Below are positions 31,613 through 41,515 of a stretch of DNA of 48,241 nucleotides, piece by piece. The first letter of the stretch is position 1, and the number at the start of each line of letters is the position of its first letter. This stretch comes from Prochlorococcus sp. AG-673-L20 (lineage in GTDB: Bacteria > Cyanobacteriota > Cyanobacteriia > PCC-6307 > Cyanobiaceae). The notes below the pieces were generated by a model. It was not told where the DNA came from. It did no database searches and saw only the letters and a list, made by a program, of their open reading frames with translations. Position numbers and translations under genes: made by a program. The stretch is taken from contig QCTN01000010.1 of assembly GCA_003211135.1 (NCBI GenBank), positions 1 through 48,241 on the forward strand. Direction: 5' to 3'.

Positions 31613-32704
31613 TTAAAGACTTAAAAGCCAATTCTTAACTGCTTCATCAGACCAACAACCATTATTTGAATGAAAACCATTATGCCCCCCTTTATTAGTT
31701 ATTAGAATAGTTAATTTATTAAATGATTCATTCAAAAAATTTTTCAAATTTAAAGTAGATTGATATGGAACCCAAGGATCATCCTTAGCGTGGATTAAAA
31801 GAGTAGGGGGAAGATTCTTAATTAAATTTCGAATTCTAAATATAGGTGAAGATTGATAATAATAATCCTCTAAAGATTTGAACCCCCAACTAGGTGCTGT
31901 GAAATTTGCATCAAATTCTCCTATCGTTCTTAAACCTTTAATTTTTTTACTTAAGCTACTTTTAGGAAATAAAATCCCTTCGTTTTTATATCCATCCCAT
32001 AATTGCCTTTTCAAACGTTGCATTAACCACTTTTGATATAAAAAATTTCGAGGTCTTTCTATACAATTGCTGCAAGATAGTAAATCTAAAGGGCTACTAA
32101 CGCAAGCCAATCCATCAAATAATTTTCTACTATTTTTTGAGCTGAAGTCTAAACAGGCATTAAGAAGAATAGTTCCTCCTAGGGATAATCCAACTCCAAA
32201 TATAGGTATATCCTCTTTATTTTTTAAAGAATCTTTAAATTCAGAATTAAGAAGTTGTCTAAAATTTTTGAGCGCCAAAATAATATCATTCGAACATCTT
32301 GCGGAATAATTTCCTTTTGCCAGAGATCTTGCTGATCCAGCTCCTCGAAGATTTAATTTAAGAACTCCAAATCCATTATTTACTAATTTTCTAGCTATTC
32401 GTTTCAAACCAAAACGCTTAGTAGAGCCTCCTAATCCATGAGTAATGATCACAATACCTTTTAAACAATCAAAGTTTTCTGGCAACTCTAAGAACCCTAA
32501 GAGATAATCGCCCTCAAATTTTTCTGAGAGAATATTATTTATTGGTAAAAGTATTTTTTTATTTGTTTTAGCTTGGAGGAGATCAAAAATAAATGTATCT
32601 CTTAAAGTTTGAAGGTCCCCTCCAATCCATGGAAAAGCCTGATTAAAAGGTCTTTCGTTTATATAATTTGAGAACTTAAATGAGATATTCCTACTTATCG
32701 CCAA
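31613..32704 (-). CDS. YheT-family alpha/beta hydrolase
   Basis: The protein is 363 residues. The lid-less hydrolase core has an oxyanion region ITHGLGGSTKRFG (about 85-97), nucleophile elbow GVGLSLGGT (about 170-178), acid in HAKDDPWVP (about 310-318) and histidine in NKGGHNGFHS (about 338-347). The family (UPF0017/YheT, also called embryogenesis-associated EMB8 in plants) has no firmly assigned substrate; lipid or ester hydrolysis is likely. Its start overlaps the 3' end of pntB by 14 bases, so it is the last gene of the pnt operon. Probably cytosolic. Confidence 0.9.
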   Translation of the reverse strand: MAISRNISFKFSNYINERPFNQAFPWIGGDLQTLRDTFIFDLLQAKTNKKILLPINNILSEKFEGDYLLGFLELPENFDCLKGIVIITHGLGGSTKRFGLKRIARKLVNNGFGVLKLNLRGAGSARSLAKGNYSARCSNDIILALKNFRQLLNSEFKDSLKNKEDIPIFGVGLSLGGTILLNACLDFSSKNSRKLFDGLACVSSPLDLLSCSNCIERPRNFLYQKWLMQRLKRQLWDGYKNEGILFPKSSLSKKIKGLRTIGEFDANFTAPSWGFKSLEDYYYQSSPIFRIRNLIKNLPPTLLIHAKDDPWVPYQSTLNLKNFLNESFNKLTILITNKGGHNGFHSNNGCWSDEAVKNWLLSL

Positions 32705-34130
32705 CTCCTAGATCCTTTAATTCTCCAATTAACTCACTTAAAACTTTCTTGGCATCTCCAAAAACCATAGAAGTATTTGGCAAGTCAAACAAATCATTTT
32801 TTATCCCCGAATAACCAGCGCTCATTCCTCTTTTTATTACGAATACTGTTCTTGCTTCTTGTACATCAAGAACAGGCATTCCATATAAAGGAGAACTCTT
32901 ATCATTTTTTGCTTGCGGATTAACAACATCATTTGCTCCTAAGACCAAAACAACATCTGTTGCAGGGAATTCAGGATTAACAACATCCATTTCTTTAAGT
33001 TGTTCATAAGGAACATCTGCTTCTGCCAATAAAACATTCATATGTCCCGGCATTCTTCCTGCCACAGGATGAATCGCATATACAACTTCAATACCATTTT
33101 GTTCTAGTTTTTTTGTTACTTCTCTCAAAGTGTGTTGAGCTTGAGCTACGGCAAGACCATATCCAGGAACAACTATTACTCTATTTGCTGCCTCTAATGT
33201 TAAAGCACATTCTTCAACACTACAGGAAGTTATATTTGTATATTCCCCTGATCCAGAAGATGAAGTAGTTTGTGCAGATAATGACCCTCCAAAAAGGACA
33301 GAAATCAAAGACCTGTTCATTCCTTTGCACATGACCTGGGTTAATATCAAGCCCGCTGCTCCCACCATCGCACCGGCGACAATTAATAATTGACTCTTCA
33401 CTACAAAACCTGCAGCTGCAGCTGCAATGCCCGAATAGCTATTTAAGAGAGAGATAACAACAGGCATGTCTGCTCCACCAATTGGTAACGTTACCCCTAT
33501 TCCTAAAAGAGTAGAAGCTAAAACCAAAAGCCAAAGAGGACTGCCATTATTTCCACTTATAAGGTAAATAAAAGCTATTAAAGAAGTTATACCAAAAACT
33601 ATATTTACAAAATGTCTGGCTTTAAGCTGCGTCCACCCTGGAGTAGACAACCAACCCTGAAGCTTGGCCATAGCCACAATTGATCCAGAGAAAGTAATTG
33701 CTCCAACAAATATCGAGATTGAAATTGAAACATCATTTATAAAAGATTCTAGAGATCCTGCTTTTACCCCCTCATTAAAAGGATATATAAAGGCACCCAT
33801 AGCCACTAATAGTGAAGACATTCCACCAAAACCATTGAACAAAGCGACAGTCTCAGGCATTGAGGTCATTGGAACTTTTTTGGCGAGCAGAGTTCCAAAT
33901 AAACTTCCCACTAAAGTTCCAACAATGATCCATGCCCATGATTGAGTACGTATTCCCTCGGTTCTCAAATAATAAAAGAGCAACCCAATGACAGAAAGCA
34001 GCATTGCAAATGCTGCTAATATATTTGCTTCTCTCGCTGACCTAACTTTTGATAAACCCTTTATTCCAAGTGCTAATAACAGAACTGCTAGAAGATCTAT
34101 TACGAATTTAATAATATCAGGAAGATTCAT
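32691..34130 (-). CDS. pntB: NAD(P) transhydrogenase subunit beta
   Basis: The protein is 479 residues. The first 270 residues form about eight to nine membrane helices (domain II). The C-terminal 180 residues are the NADP(H)-binding domain III with VVPGYGLAVAQAQHTLREV (about 319-337), AIHPVAGRMPGHMNVLLAEA, VLVLGANDVVNPQA and MPVLDVQEARTVFVIKRGMS followed by AGYSGIKND. The enzyme uses the proton gradient to move hydride from NADH to NADP+. It lies 34 bases downstream of pntA2, across a short TGAT tandem repeat. Confidence 0.97.
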   Translation of the reverse strand: MNLPDIIKFVIDLLAVLLLALGIKGLSKVRSAREANILAAFAMLLSVIGLLFYYLRTEGIRTQSWAWIIVGTLVGSLFGTLLAKKVPMTSMPETVALFNGFGGMSSLLVAMGAFIYPFNEGVKAGSLESFINDVSISISIFVGAITFSGSIVAMAKLQGWLSTPGWTQLKARHFVNIVFGITSLIAFIYLISGNNGSPLWLLVLASTLLGIGVTLPIGGADMPVVISLLNSYSGIAAAAAGFVVKSQLLIVAGAMVGAAGLILTQVMCKGMNRSLISVLFGGSLSAQTTSSSGSGEYTNITSCSVEECALTLEAANRVIVVPGYGLAVAQAQHTLREVTKKLEQNGIEVVYAIHPVAGRMPGHMNVLLAEADVPYEQLKEMDVVNPEFPATDVVLVLGANDVVNPQAKNDKSSPLYGMPVLDVQEARTVFVIKRGMSAGYSGIKNDLFDLPNTSMVFGDAKKVLSELIGELKDLGVGDK

Positions 34131-34139
34131 TTTTATTAA

Positions 34140-34160
34140 TTGATTGATTGATTGATTGAT
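34140..34160. repeat. TGAT tetranucleotide repeat
   Basis: Five consecutive TGAT units lie between the end of pntA2 and the start of pntB, within the operon. The unit number could vary by slippage. In this position it would alter only the intercistronic spacing. Confidence 0.8.
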
Positions 34161-34163
34161 TAA

Positions 34164-34460
34164 TTATTTATTTTTTTTTATAGGTTTACGACTAAACATG
34201 GCGAGCATTCTGTCTGTAACAAAAAAACCACCTACAACGTTGAAAAGAGCAAATCCAAGAGATATTGATCCTATTATTAGTAATGGACTATTTGGCTCTG
34301 CTTTTATAATTGCAGTTAATGCTGCTAACATCGTTATTCCTGAGATGGCATTTGCTCCACTCATTAAAGGTGTATGAAGTGTTGGAGGTACTTTTCCTAT
34401 TAACTCCAGACCTAATAAACTTCCAAGCAATAAAACCCAGAGCAAGCTATCAAAATTCAT
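34164..34460 (-). CDS. pntA2: NAD(P) transhydrogenase subunit alpha, part 2 (membrane)
   Basis: The protein is 98 residues with three membrane helices (about 5-20, 35-55 and 60-82). It contains TPLMSGANAISGITMLAALT, the family signature for domain II of the alpha subunit. In many bacteria the alpha chain is split into a soluble NAD-binding part and this small membrane part, as here with pntA1 just upstream (15-base gap). It forms the proton channel with the helices of PntB. Confidence 0.95.
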   Translation of the reverse strand: MNFDSLLWVLLLGSLLGLELIGKVPPTLHTPLMSGANAISGITMLAALTAIIKAEPNSPLLIIGSISLGFALFNVVGGFFVTDRMLAMFSRKPIKKNK

Positions 34461-34475
34461 AATTTAATTAAGACC

Positions 34476-35606
34476 TCATTTTTCAAAAACTTTATTTTGA
34501 AGGATAACTCCTTCATCACTTAATAAACAGCCAGAGATTAATTCATCTTCTATGTCTAAATTAATTACACCATCTTTTATGAAAGGTGTAATCAAGGATG
34601 TTAGGTTCTTAGCATAAAGTGTACTTGCATCATATGGAACAGATGATGGCAACTCTCCAGCCCCTATAAGCTTTACACCATTACTAATAATAGTTTCATT
34701 AGATTTTGTTCCTTCACAATTACCACCTTGAGATACGGCCAAATCAATTACTACTGCTCCTGATCTCATCTTTTTAATCATATGAGAATCTATTAAAACA
34801 GGCGCCTTTTTACCTAAAACTTGTGCTGTACAAACAGCAACATCAGCTTCGGATAAATATTTAGTTAACGTAGCCTTTTGTTTAGAAAGGAATTCAGGTG
34901 TAACTGCTTTTGCATAGCCGCCTGATTCACCAGGTTTTTCGTCAATTTCTGGAAGTTCAATAAATCTTGCTCCCAAAGACTCAACTTGTTCTTTTACAGC
35001 TGGCCTAATATCTGAGACAAAAACAATAGCTCCAAGTCTTTTTGCTGTGGCTACTGCCTGCAATCCTGCGACTCCACCACCAAGAACAACGACTTTTGCA
35101 GGCTGTACAGTTCCTGCTGCAGTCATCAGCATAGGAAAATATCTATCGAGTTCACTTGCTGCTAAAAGAACTGCTTTATATCCTGCGATATTGGCTTGAG
35201 AAGAAAGTACATCCGAAGATTGAGCTCTACTAATCCTTGGAAGTAATTCCATTGATAAAGCTGAGATTTTTTTACTAATAATAGTGTTTTGAAGTTTTTT
35301 ATTAGAATAGGGATTTAAAAGCCCTAGCAGTATAGCTCCTTTTTTTAATTTGCCTAAATTAGATTCAGCAGGAGTTTGAACACAAAAAACAACATCAGCA
35401 TTCTCCCAAATATTTACATTAGATTCACTAACAATTTCACCTCCAGATTCTTTGTATAAAGTGTCATTAAACCCTGATAGTTCTCCTGCTGAACTTTCTA
35501 CAAAAACTTCACATCCAAGACCTTTTAATTTTTTCACAGCTGCTGGAGTAGCTGAAACTCTTCTCTCACCAGAGGCTGTTTCAATAGGAATGAGTATCTT
35601 TGTCAA
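34476..35606 (-). CDS. pntA1: NAD(P) transhydrogenase subunit alpha, part 1 (NAD-binding)
   Basis: The protein is 376 residues and soluble (domain I). It belongs with the alanine dehydrogenase/PNT family: KILIPIETASGERRVSATPA at the start and the Rossmann core VVLGGGVAGLQAVATAKRLG (about 172-191). The mobile-loop region GGYAKAVTPEFLSKQ and the VVIDLAVSQGGNCEGT block are present. It binds NADH and passes hydride to domain III of PntB. First gene of the minus-strand operon pntA1-pntA2-pntB-YheT hydrolase. Confidence 0.97.
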   Translation of the reverse strand: MTKILIPIETASGERRVSATPAAVKKLKGLGCEVFVESSAGELSGFNDTLYKESGGEIVSESNVNIWENADVVFCVQTPAESNLGKLKKGAILLGLLNPYSNKKLQNTIISKKISALSMELLPRISRAQSSDVLSSQANIAGYKAVLLAASELDRYFPMLMTAAGTVQPAKVVVLGGGVAGLQAVATAKRLGAIVFVSDIRPAVKEQVESLGARFIELPEIDEKPGESGGYAKAVTPEFLSKQKATLTKYLSEADVAVCTAQVLGKKAPVLIDSHMIKKMRSGAVVIDLAVSQGGNCEGTKSNETIISNGVKLIGAGELPSSVPYDASTLYAKNLTSLITPFIKDGVINLDIEDELISGCLLSDEGVILQNKVFEK

Positions 35607-35738
35607 TTTATAGTATTTTTAAACATACTAAAGATAATTTGAATAAAGTCAAAAGTCTTGGAGTTTGAGTTTTGTTAAAAATATATTTTCTTTTTTTTAA
35701 ATTATGGCTATTAAAAATATATAAGTATTAATAATCTA

Positions 35739-36317
35739 ATGAGCTTGAAAGCTATCGAATGCCCAGATGGAGTTTGTCATAGTCATCATGGTGGCCATGC
35801 TGTTCCAAGACAAACCATGCAGAGAAACTTAGAAAAGCATGGTAAAGACTGGTGTGAAAAACTAGCTGAAAGAATTTATGAAATGTCAGTTGACACTTAT
35901 TCTCAAACAGTAATGCCCAGCCTTCATTCTTCAGGGTGGCAAAGAAGACATCTAGATTGGGAATTTAAATTAGCCGAAAATGATTCCGAACCTGATGAAG
36001 CTCTTGTTGAAGGAATCATAAATGCTACTGAAAGTTTCCTTAGAAGCAGTGAGGTTCATAGATTATTCATACAAGAACTAGTACAGGGTACGTTTGAAGA
36101 AGCGAATGATAAGAAAATAATTTCTAAAGCTATAAAGTCTATTATTGAAGAGGAAATAGTTCTTTCATTAAGAGAAAAAAAAGATACTCTTTTAAGAAAA
36201 ATATCTTCAAAATTAGTTTCTGAAGAAAAAGTTAGCGAGGAGCTTGCAATAAATTCAGCAAAAGAAGGATTTGATGAAGTGGAAAGGTTACTCGTAAATC
36301 ATACAGAGGCAGTTTAG
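35739..36317 (+). CDS. Conserved cyanobacterial protein with His-rich N-terminus
   Basis: The protein is 192 residues and soluble. The start MSLKAIECPDGVCHSHHGGH has two cysteines and four histidines within about 15 residues, which could bind metal. The remainder is mainly helical with GWQRRHLDWEFKLAENDSEP and FLRSSEVHRLFIQELVQGTF, and a charged C-terminal half. I believe it is a marine picocyanobacterial core protein without known function. It diverges from pntA1 across a 130-base gap. Confidence 0.75.
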   Translation: MSLKAIECPDGVCHSHHGGHAVPRQTMQRNLEKHGKDWCEKLAERIYEMSVDTYSQTVMPSLHSSGWQRRHLDWEFKLAENDSEPDEALVEGIINATESFLRSSEVHRLFIQELVQGTFEEANDKKIISKAIKSIIEEEIVLSLREKKDTLLRKISSKLVSEEKVSEELAINSAKEGFDEVERLLVNHTEAV

Positions 36318-36482
36318 ACCTAATTCTTTATGTTTTCTTTATATTCTTATTAGATTTACTATAAATACAGAGTCAAACATTAACTAATTATTAAATTATT
36401 GTTTGAAAGTACAAAGTTGTAACTTATTAGACAATGCTTAAAGCTATTAATATGCTTACCTATAGTCAATTCCAAATAGGAA

Positions 36483-36719
36483 ATGTCTAATTTTATAAGA
36501 AAAAGAATTGATGTAGCAACTTGTTGGGCGACCAATAGAATATCCGTAATGGATACTCTTGAAAAATATGAGGATAGCTACGCAATCGCAGAGGAATTCA
36601 GAGAATGGATATTGCATATTGGTGAAGAAAATGAAAACCTAAAAAATTCAGTTTTAAATTTCCCTAGTGAATTAAAAGAATTATTAAATCAAAAGTTAAA
36701 TGAGAAATTAATCGAGTGA
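36483..36719 (+). CDS. Small conserved-looking soluble protein
   Basis: The product is 78 residues, helical and acidic, with MSNFIRKRIDVATCWATNRI at the start and FREWILHIGEENENLKNSVL in the middle. No membrane segments or catalytic motif. It lies upstream of the thioredoxin reductase gene on the same strand (62-base gap), so co-expression is possible. Not recognised as a named family. Confidence 0.6.
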   Translation: MSNFIRKRIDVATCWATNRISVMDTLEKYEDSYAIAEEFREWILHIGEENENLKNSVLNFPSELKELLNQKLNEKLIE

Positions 36720-36781
36720 AATCCGACCTTCAGAAGTAAGGCTTATTGATTAATATTAAAAATAAATAAATGAATATCTAA

Positions 36782-38158
36782 ATGGATACAAAAGGAATAG
36801 ATGACAACATTGAAAATTTAGTAATTATAGGTTCTGGTCCAGCAGGCTACACAGCGGCAATTTATGCAGCGCGGGCAAACCTTCAACCTCTTTTAGTAAC
36901 GGGATTTAATTCCGGTGGAATTCCAGGGGGGCAATTAATGACTACTACTTTCGTTGAAAACTATCCAGGTTTTCCAGATGGAGTATTAGGACCTGAATTA
37001 ATGGACTTAATGAAAGCTCAAGCGGAAAGATGGGGCACAAATTTATATGAGAGTGATGTTATTTCAATTGATACCAGCAAAAGACCTTTTGAGCTAAAGA
37101 CCTTAGAAGGGAGTATTAAATCAAATTCAATTATTATTGCAACTGGCGCAAGTGCTAATAGATTAGGTGTAATAAATGAAGATAAATTTTGGAGCAAAGG
37201 GATAAGCGCTTGTGCAATTTGTGATGGTGCAACACCACAGTTTAGAGATGAAGAATTAGCAGTCATTGGAGGAGGAGATTCTGCATGTGAAGAAGCGGCA
37301 TATCTTACAAAATATGGCAGCAAAGTTCATTTATTAGTTAGATCGGAAAAACTAAGAGCTAGTGCCGCAATGATTGATAGAGTGAAAGCCAATTCAAAGA
37401 TTGAAATACACTGGAATACAAAAGTAGAGAAAGCGAATGGTACTGATTGGCTTGAAAATGTTGAAACAATGAATTCTCAAAAAGGTAACGTCGAAATTAA
37501 AGTTAAAGGTCTTTTCTACGCTATTGGACACACTCCCAATACAAAGTTTTTAAATAATAAAATTAAATTAGATAAAAAAGGATATATTGCTTGCAATTCA
37601 GGAAGACCTGAAACTTCAATAGAAGGTATATTTGCTGCTGGAGATGTTGTAGATTCTGAGTGGAGACAAGGGGTTACAGCTGCTGGGACAGGATGCATGG
37701 CAGCATTAGCTGCTGAGAGATGGTTAGCAGAGAAAAATTTATCAAACATAATCGTTAGAGAAACAACTGAACCAGAGAAAACATTATCTTCATCAAGTTT
37801 TAATGAAGAGGAGACAAATGAAGATACTTTCGATTTAAACTCTGAATGGCAAAAAGGTAGTTATGCTCTTAGGAAGCTTTATCATGAGAGTAATAGACCA
37901 ATATTAGTTATTTTTAGCTCTCCAAGCTGTGGACCATGTCATGTATTAAAACCACAACTTAAAAGAGTGATTAAGGAATTTGATGGAGCTGTACAAGGTA
38001 TAGAAATTGATATTGATAAAGATCAAGAAATCGCCAAACAAGCAGGAATAAATGGAACCCCTACAATACAACTATTTAAAGAAAAATTACTTAAAAAACA
38101 GTGGCAAGGTGTTAAACAACGTAGTGAATTCAAAGAAGCGATACAAAATATCCTCTAA
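36782..38158 (+). CDS. ntrC: NADPH-thioredoxin reductase with fused thioredoxin domain (NTRC)
   Basis: The protein is 458 residues. The FAD site [10 protein letters not shown] is at 17-26, the reductase dithiol CAICDG at 144-149, the NADPH site [13 protein letters not shown] at 163-175 and the second FAD motif AAGDVVD near 280. After a variable linker (about 325-360) comes a complete thioredoxin domain with CGPC at 383-386 and the cis-proline segment [12 protein letters not shown] in chloroplasts and cyanobacteria reduces 2-Cys peroxiredoxins and Calvin/tetrapyrrole enzymes with NADPH. The symbol used here is not the nitrogen regulator NtrC. Standard bacterial TrxB lacks the C-terminal domain. 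Confidence 0.95.
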   Translation: MDTKGIDDNIENLVIIGSGPAGYTAAIYAARANLQPLLVTGFNSGGIPGGQLMTTTFVENYPGFPDGVLGPELMDLMKAQAERWGTNLYESDVISIDTSKRPFELKTLEGSIKSNSIIIATGASANRLGVINEDKFWSKGISACAICDGATPQFRDEELAVIGGGDSACEEAAYLTKYGSKVHLLVRSEKLRASAAMIDRVKANSKIEIHWNTKVEKANGTDWLENVETMNSQKGNVEIKVKGLFYAIGHTPNTKFLNNKIKLDKKGYIACNSGRPETSIEGIFAAGDVVDSEWRQGVTAAGTGCMAALAAERWLAEKNLSNIIVRETTEPEKTLSSSSFNEEETNEDTFDLNSEWQKGSYALRKLYHESNRPILVIFSSPSCGPCHVLKPQLKRVIKEFDGAVQGIEIDIDKDQEIAKQAGINGTPTIQLFKEKLLKKQWQGVKQRSEFKEAIQNIL

Positions 38159-38174
38159 GTAAATTTTCTATTAT

Positions 38175-38441
38175 TTATTTCCTTCTTACATTATTTTTAG
38201 AATTTCCAGATCTGGGGCCACCACCGCCTGCATTTCTCTCACGATAAGTAATCCTTCCTCTTGTTAGATCATAAGGGCTTATTTCTACCAATACTTTATC
38301 TCCAGCTAACAATTTAATTCTAAATTTAGTTAACTTACCTGCTGCTCTGCATAAACACTGGTGACCTTCAGGTTGCTCTAAAGTAACCAAATAAAAACCA
38401 TTACCTTGTTCTTTTTCTATGACACCAGATGTTTCGATCAT
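38175..38441 (-). CDS. infA: Translation initiation factor IF-1
   Basis: The protein is 88 residues. It starts MIETSGVIEKEQGNGFYLVT and forms an S1/OB-fold with LLAGDKVLVEISPYDLTRGR followed by ITYRERN, typical of IF-1. IF-1 sits in the ribosomal A site during initiation. The C-terminal glycine/arginine-rich tail (GGGGPRSGNSKNNVRRK) extends past the usual 72 residues, as seen in some cyanobacteria. It converges with the NTRC gene with a 16-base gap. Confidence 0.96.
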   Translation of the reverse strand: MIETSGVIEKEQGNGFYLVTLEQPEGHQCLCRAAGKLTKFRIKLLAGDKVLVEISPYDLTRGRITYRERNAGGGGPRSGNSKNNVRRK

Positions 38442-38545
38442 AAAATAATTTATTTTCTAGATTCATATTATCAGAAAAGAATAAACAAAATTAATCTCAA
38501 GATAATTACATCAAATGAATTAAATTAATTTCAAAGATTTTAAAT

Positions 38546-38758
38546 TTATATAAAAAATTTGATTTCATTAATTATTTGAAGTTGACCATAATAAAAATTT
38601 GCTTTTGCAACTTTTTTAGGGTCCTCTATTTGATCGAAAAATGTGAAGCCTAAGCTTTCCCATAAAGATGATCCGCAAACATTGTTTAATTCATTAGTTG
38701 CTTCTTGAGCAATATTATTTAACCTGCGTTCCAGGTTTTTAGATTTAGAAATCGACAT
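38546..38758 (-). CDS. Small conserved cyanobacterial protein
   Basis: The product is 70 residues and soluble. NLERRLNNIAQEATNELNNV forms a helix, followed by GSSLWESLGFTFFDQIEDP and a C-terminal QLQIINEIKFFI. One cysteine. I believe it is a short cyanobacterial unknown often found near ycf39. No catalytic motif. Confidence 0.6.
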   Translation of the reverse strand: MSISKSKNLERRLNNIAQEATNELNNVCGSSLWESLGFTFFDQIEDPKKVAKANFYYGQLQIINEIKFFI

Positions 38759-38810
38759 TAGAATAATTGGTTATAGTACAAATATACTATAAAATTTATT
38801 TAATGCAACC

Positions 38811-39773
38811 TTAGAAGGGAAGTCTCTTTTTTTCTTCGATGTTTAGATCAGCCTCCATTTCTTTAAGTCTTTTTAAAATCTGCTGGTAATATTCTTTGAT
38901 GTAATTCTCTAGAGAAGTAATATCTTCTTTATTGAGATCTAAAACCTCATAAGTATTGCTCATATCAGAATCTAATGCTATTCCACTACTAGTGACTTCT
39001 GCGAAGGCCAATCTCTCAGAAACATTTAATGCATCTTGGAAAAATGAAACCACGTTCTGAGTTACTTTTATTAGAAAAGGCGAAACTCTAAAAATCTTTG
39101 CCTTCTTACTACTATATTTTTCGCATAAAGAAATTACTTCATCAGAATCCCAAGCCTTAGGTCCAACTAAAGGAAGTGAAAGCTTGTAAGATTTAGAATT
39201 ATTTATTGAAGAGACAATAATTTTAGCCATGTCTTGCGTATTCATGTATGCAATTTTAGTTGGAGTACCGCTCATCCAAACGGCTTGACTATCCAAAACA
39301 GGAATAGCGAATTGACTTATAACACCTTGCATAAAAGCAGCGCATTTGAAAATTGTATAGTCGAAATTAGACTTCTCTAGTAGTTTTTCAGTACAGTACT
39401 TAACATCCATTAATGGTACATTTCTAAACTTTTCTGTTAATAAGATTGAGAGAAAAATAACCCTTTTTATTTTTTTTGATTCACAGGCATTAAAAAGATT
39501 TAGTTTCCCATCCCAGTCAGTCTCATATATACTTTTAGAATCTTCGGGTCTACCCGTAGCGCTATCAATAACTACTTCAATGTCTTGTAAAGCATAATCT
39601 ATATCTCCAGAATTAAGTAAATTCCCCTTTGTAAGTTCACAACCCCATTCTTGCAGAAAAGAAGCTTTCCTAGGATTTCTAACGAAGCATCTTACTTCAT
39701 GGCCCTCCTGAATAGCTTGTTTTGCTATCTGCCTTCCAAGAGTTCCAGTTGCCCCTACTAAAAGAATCTTCAT
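38811..39773 (-). CDS. ycf39: Ycf39-type NmrA-like NAD(P)-binding protein
   Basis: The protein is 320 residues. The atypical short-chain dehydrogenase Rossmann motif is at the start (KILLVGATGTLGRQIAKQAI, 2-21), followed by VRCFVRNPRKASFLQEWGCE and GNLLNSGDIDYALQDIEVVI. The classical YxxxK is replaced, as in NmrA-like proteins. In Synechocystis Ycf39 works with HliD and chlorophyll synthase to deliver chlorophyll to photosystem II reaction-centre proteins. That fits the HLIP, psbD and ycf4 genes in this window. Soluble or peripheral. Confidence 0.88.
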   Translation of the reverse strand: MKILLVGATGTLGRQIAKQAIQEGHEVRCFVRNPRKASFLQEWGCELTKGNLLNSGDIDYALQDIEVVIDSATGRPEDSKSIYETDWDGKLNLFNACESKKIKRVIFLSILLTEKFRNVPLMDVKYCTEKLLEKSNFDYTIFKCAAFMQGVISQFAIPVLDSQAVWMSGTPTKIAYMNTQDMAKIIVSSINNSKSYKLSLPLVGPKAWDSDEVISLCEKYSSKKAKIFRVSPFLIKVTQNVVSFFQDALNVSERLAFAEVTSSGIALDSDMSNTYEVLDLNKEDITSLENYIKEYYQQILKRLKEMEADLNIEEKKRLPF

Positions 39774-39831
39774 ACTTAAGGATGTTCTTAACTTGTAGAG
39801 ATTAACTCACTTTCTATGGTATTCGTGAGAA

Positions 39832-39930
39832 TCAATCTCCTTGAAACTTTAATAGTAATGCACCACCAACCAATCCAATTGGTATCAATATCCAAAAAAC
39901 AGCAGCAATACTAAAAATTTCTTTAGCCAT
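39832..39930 (-). CDS. petM: Cytochrome b6f complex subunit PetM
   Basis: A 32-residue frame reads [20 protein letters not shown] then [12 protein letters not shown]. It matches the PetM (subunit VII) pattern of cyanobacteria: one membrane helix with FW.LIP.GL.GGALLLK..GD. PetM is a peripheral small subunit that stabilises the b6f dimer in the thylakoid. The gene is easy to miss because of its size. It lies 58 bases upstream of ycf39 on the same strand. Confidence 0.93.
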
Positions 39931-40042
39931 AGGAAACTTAATCAATTATTATAATTTAACGTTAATCTGCATTTTTTTGTAAAAAAAATAACTAATGCAA
40001 ATATCTTTAAATTATTTTAGAAAGGGGTAAAGGGATATTTAT

Positions 40043-40987
40043 ATGAAATCTATCGATAAATCAGTAGAAGGAGACGAATCTAATTACTGGAATTGGAATG
40101 GATTCAAAATATTTTGGAGTGTTAAAGGGAAAGAAAATATACATCCTATGATCTTGCTTCATGGGTTCGGAGCAAGCAGTAAACATTGGAGAAATAATTC
40201 TTACTACTTTGCACAAAAAGGATATTCTGTTTACTCAATAGATTTAATTGGATTTGGCAATTCAGCTCAACCAGGATTAAAAGAGATCGAAAAATTAGAT
40301 AATGGAGTTTGGTGTAATCAAGTCAGTGATTTTATTAAACAAGTAATAAGGCCAAAGACTTCTAAAAAGATTATTTTAATAGGAAATTCTTTAGGTTCTT
40401 TAGTAGCTTTAACATGTGCAGTTTATTTAAAGAATGAAATATTATCTGTTATTGCATCACCTCTCCCAGATCCTCTAGTAATTCGGAAAAGAGAATCAAA
40501 ACTTAATTCGAAATTGGAAAAATTTAAAACTAAACTTATAAAAATATTTTTTAGTATATTTCCTTTAGAAATAGTCTTATTTTTTATAAATAAATTAGGA
40601 ATAATAAAAGTAGGACTTAATTCTGCATATTTCAAAAAAGATAAAGTTGATAAAGAATTAATAAATATTGTGAGAAAACCAGTTTTAAGAAAGACTTCTG
40701 CAAGAGCACTAAGAGCTATGTGTATTGGTATGGCAACAAGGGGAGATAAGTTAAAGGCCTCTTACCTTTTAGAACAACTTAGTCTTTCAAAGAAAATTCC
40801 TTTTTTATTGTTATGGGGAGAAAAAGATAATTTCATACCTTTATTTCTTGGCAAAAAGATTGCAAAGTTCCATAGATGGGTAGAATTAAAAATAATACCC
40901 AATTCAGGTCATTGTGTTCATGATGAAGATCCTTCATTATTTAATAAAATTTCTTATGAATGGATTATAGACTTAAAAACTCAATAA
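40043..40987 (+). CDS. Alpha/beta hydrolase
   Basis: The protein is 314 residues. Oxyanion segment ILLHGFGASSKHWRNNS (about 33-50), nucleophile elbow GNSLGSLVALT (about 115-125), acid in WGEKDNFIPLFLGK (about 259-272) and catalytic histidine in IPNSGHCVHDEDP (about 291-303). The triad Ser-Asp-His is complete. It resembles cyanobacterial/plastid hydrolases of the pheophytinase/haloalkane-dehalogenase-like group, but the substrate cannot be fixed. The ilvH gene begins three bases after its stop, so it is co-transcribed with ilvH. Confidence 0.85.
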   Translation: MKSIDKSVEGDESNYWNWNGFKIFWSVKGKENIHPMILLHGFGASSKHWRNNSYYFAQKGYSVYSIDLIGFGNSAQPGLKEIEKLDNGVWCNQVSDFIKQVIRPKTSKKIILIGNSLGSLVALTCAVYLKNEILSVIASPLPDPLVIRKRESKLNSKLEKFKTKLIKIFFSIFPLEIVLFFINKLGIIKVGLNSAYFKKDKVDKELINIVRKPVLRKTSARALRAMCIGMATRGDKLKASYLLEQLSLSKKIPFLLLWGEKDNFIPLFLGKKIAKFHRWVELKIIPNSGHCVHDEDPSLFNKISYEWIIDLKTQ

Positions 40988-40990
40988 AAT

Positions 40991-41515
40991 ATGAAACATA
41001 CATTATCAGTACTTGTTGAAGACGAATCAGGGGCATTAAGTAGAATTTCAGGTCTTTTTGCCAGAAGAGGTTTCAATATCGATAGTCTTGCAGTTGGGCC
41101 TGCCGAAACAAAGGGGATTTCTAGATTAACAATGGTTGTAGAAGGCGATAATGAAACCCTTCAACAAATGACTAAACAACTTAATAAATTATTTAATGTT
41201 CTGGGAGTCGTAGATTTTACTAACCTTGCCGCCGTTGAAAGGGAATTAATGCTTCTTAAAGTATCGTCAAAAGAAGATACAAGAAGTAATATTTTGGATA
41301 TTGTTCAAATATTTAGAGCAAAAGTAGTAGATGTGTCAGATATTGCTTTAACTCTTGAAGTAGTAGGAGATCCAGGGAAATTAGTTGCTTTGGAAAAACT
41401 ACTTGAACCATACGGAATTCTTGAGATCGCGAGAACAGGTAAAGTTGCCCTTAAACGTTCTTCGGGAGTTAATACTGAAATGTTAAAAATAAATAAATAC
41501 TCTTTAGAAATTTAA
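40991..41515 (+). CDS. ilvH: Acetolactate synthase small (regulatory) subunit
   Basis: The protein is 174 residues. The N-terminal ACT domain (about 4-76) has [20 protein letters not shown] and [20 protein letters not shown], where valine binds for feedback inhibition. A C-terminal half carries [20 protein letters not shown] and [19 protein letters not shown]. It activates IlvB in branched-chain amino acid synthesis. The 3' end overlaps the convergent cyclophilin-like gene by four bases. Confidence 0.97.
   Translation: MKHTLSVLVEDESGALSRISGLFARRGFNIDSLAVGPAETKGISRLTMVVEGDNETLQQMTKQLNKLFNVLGVVDFTNLAAVERELMLLKVSSKEDTRSNILDIVQIFRAKVVDVSDIALTLEVVGDPGKLVALEKLLEPYGILEIARTGKVALKRSSGVNTEMLKINKYSLEI

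Noticed and set aside
34140..34160. TGAT repeat as a phase-variable switch of pntB
   Set aside because: The repeat lies between genes, before the pntB ATG, so slippage would not change a reading frame; an effect on translation is possible but nothing in the sequence shows it.
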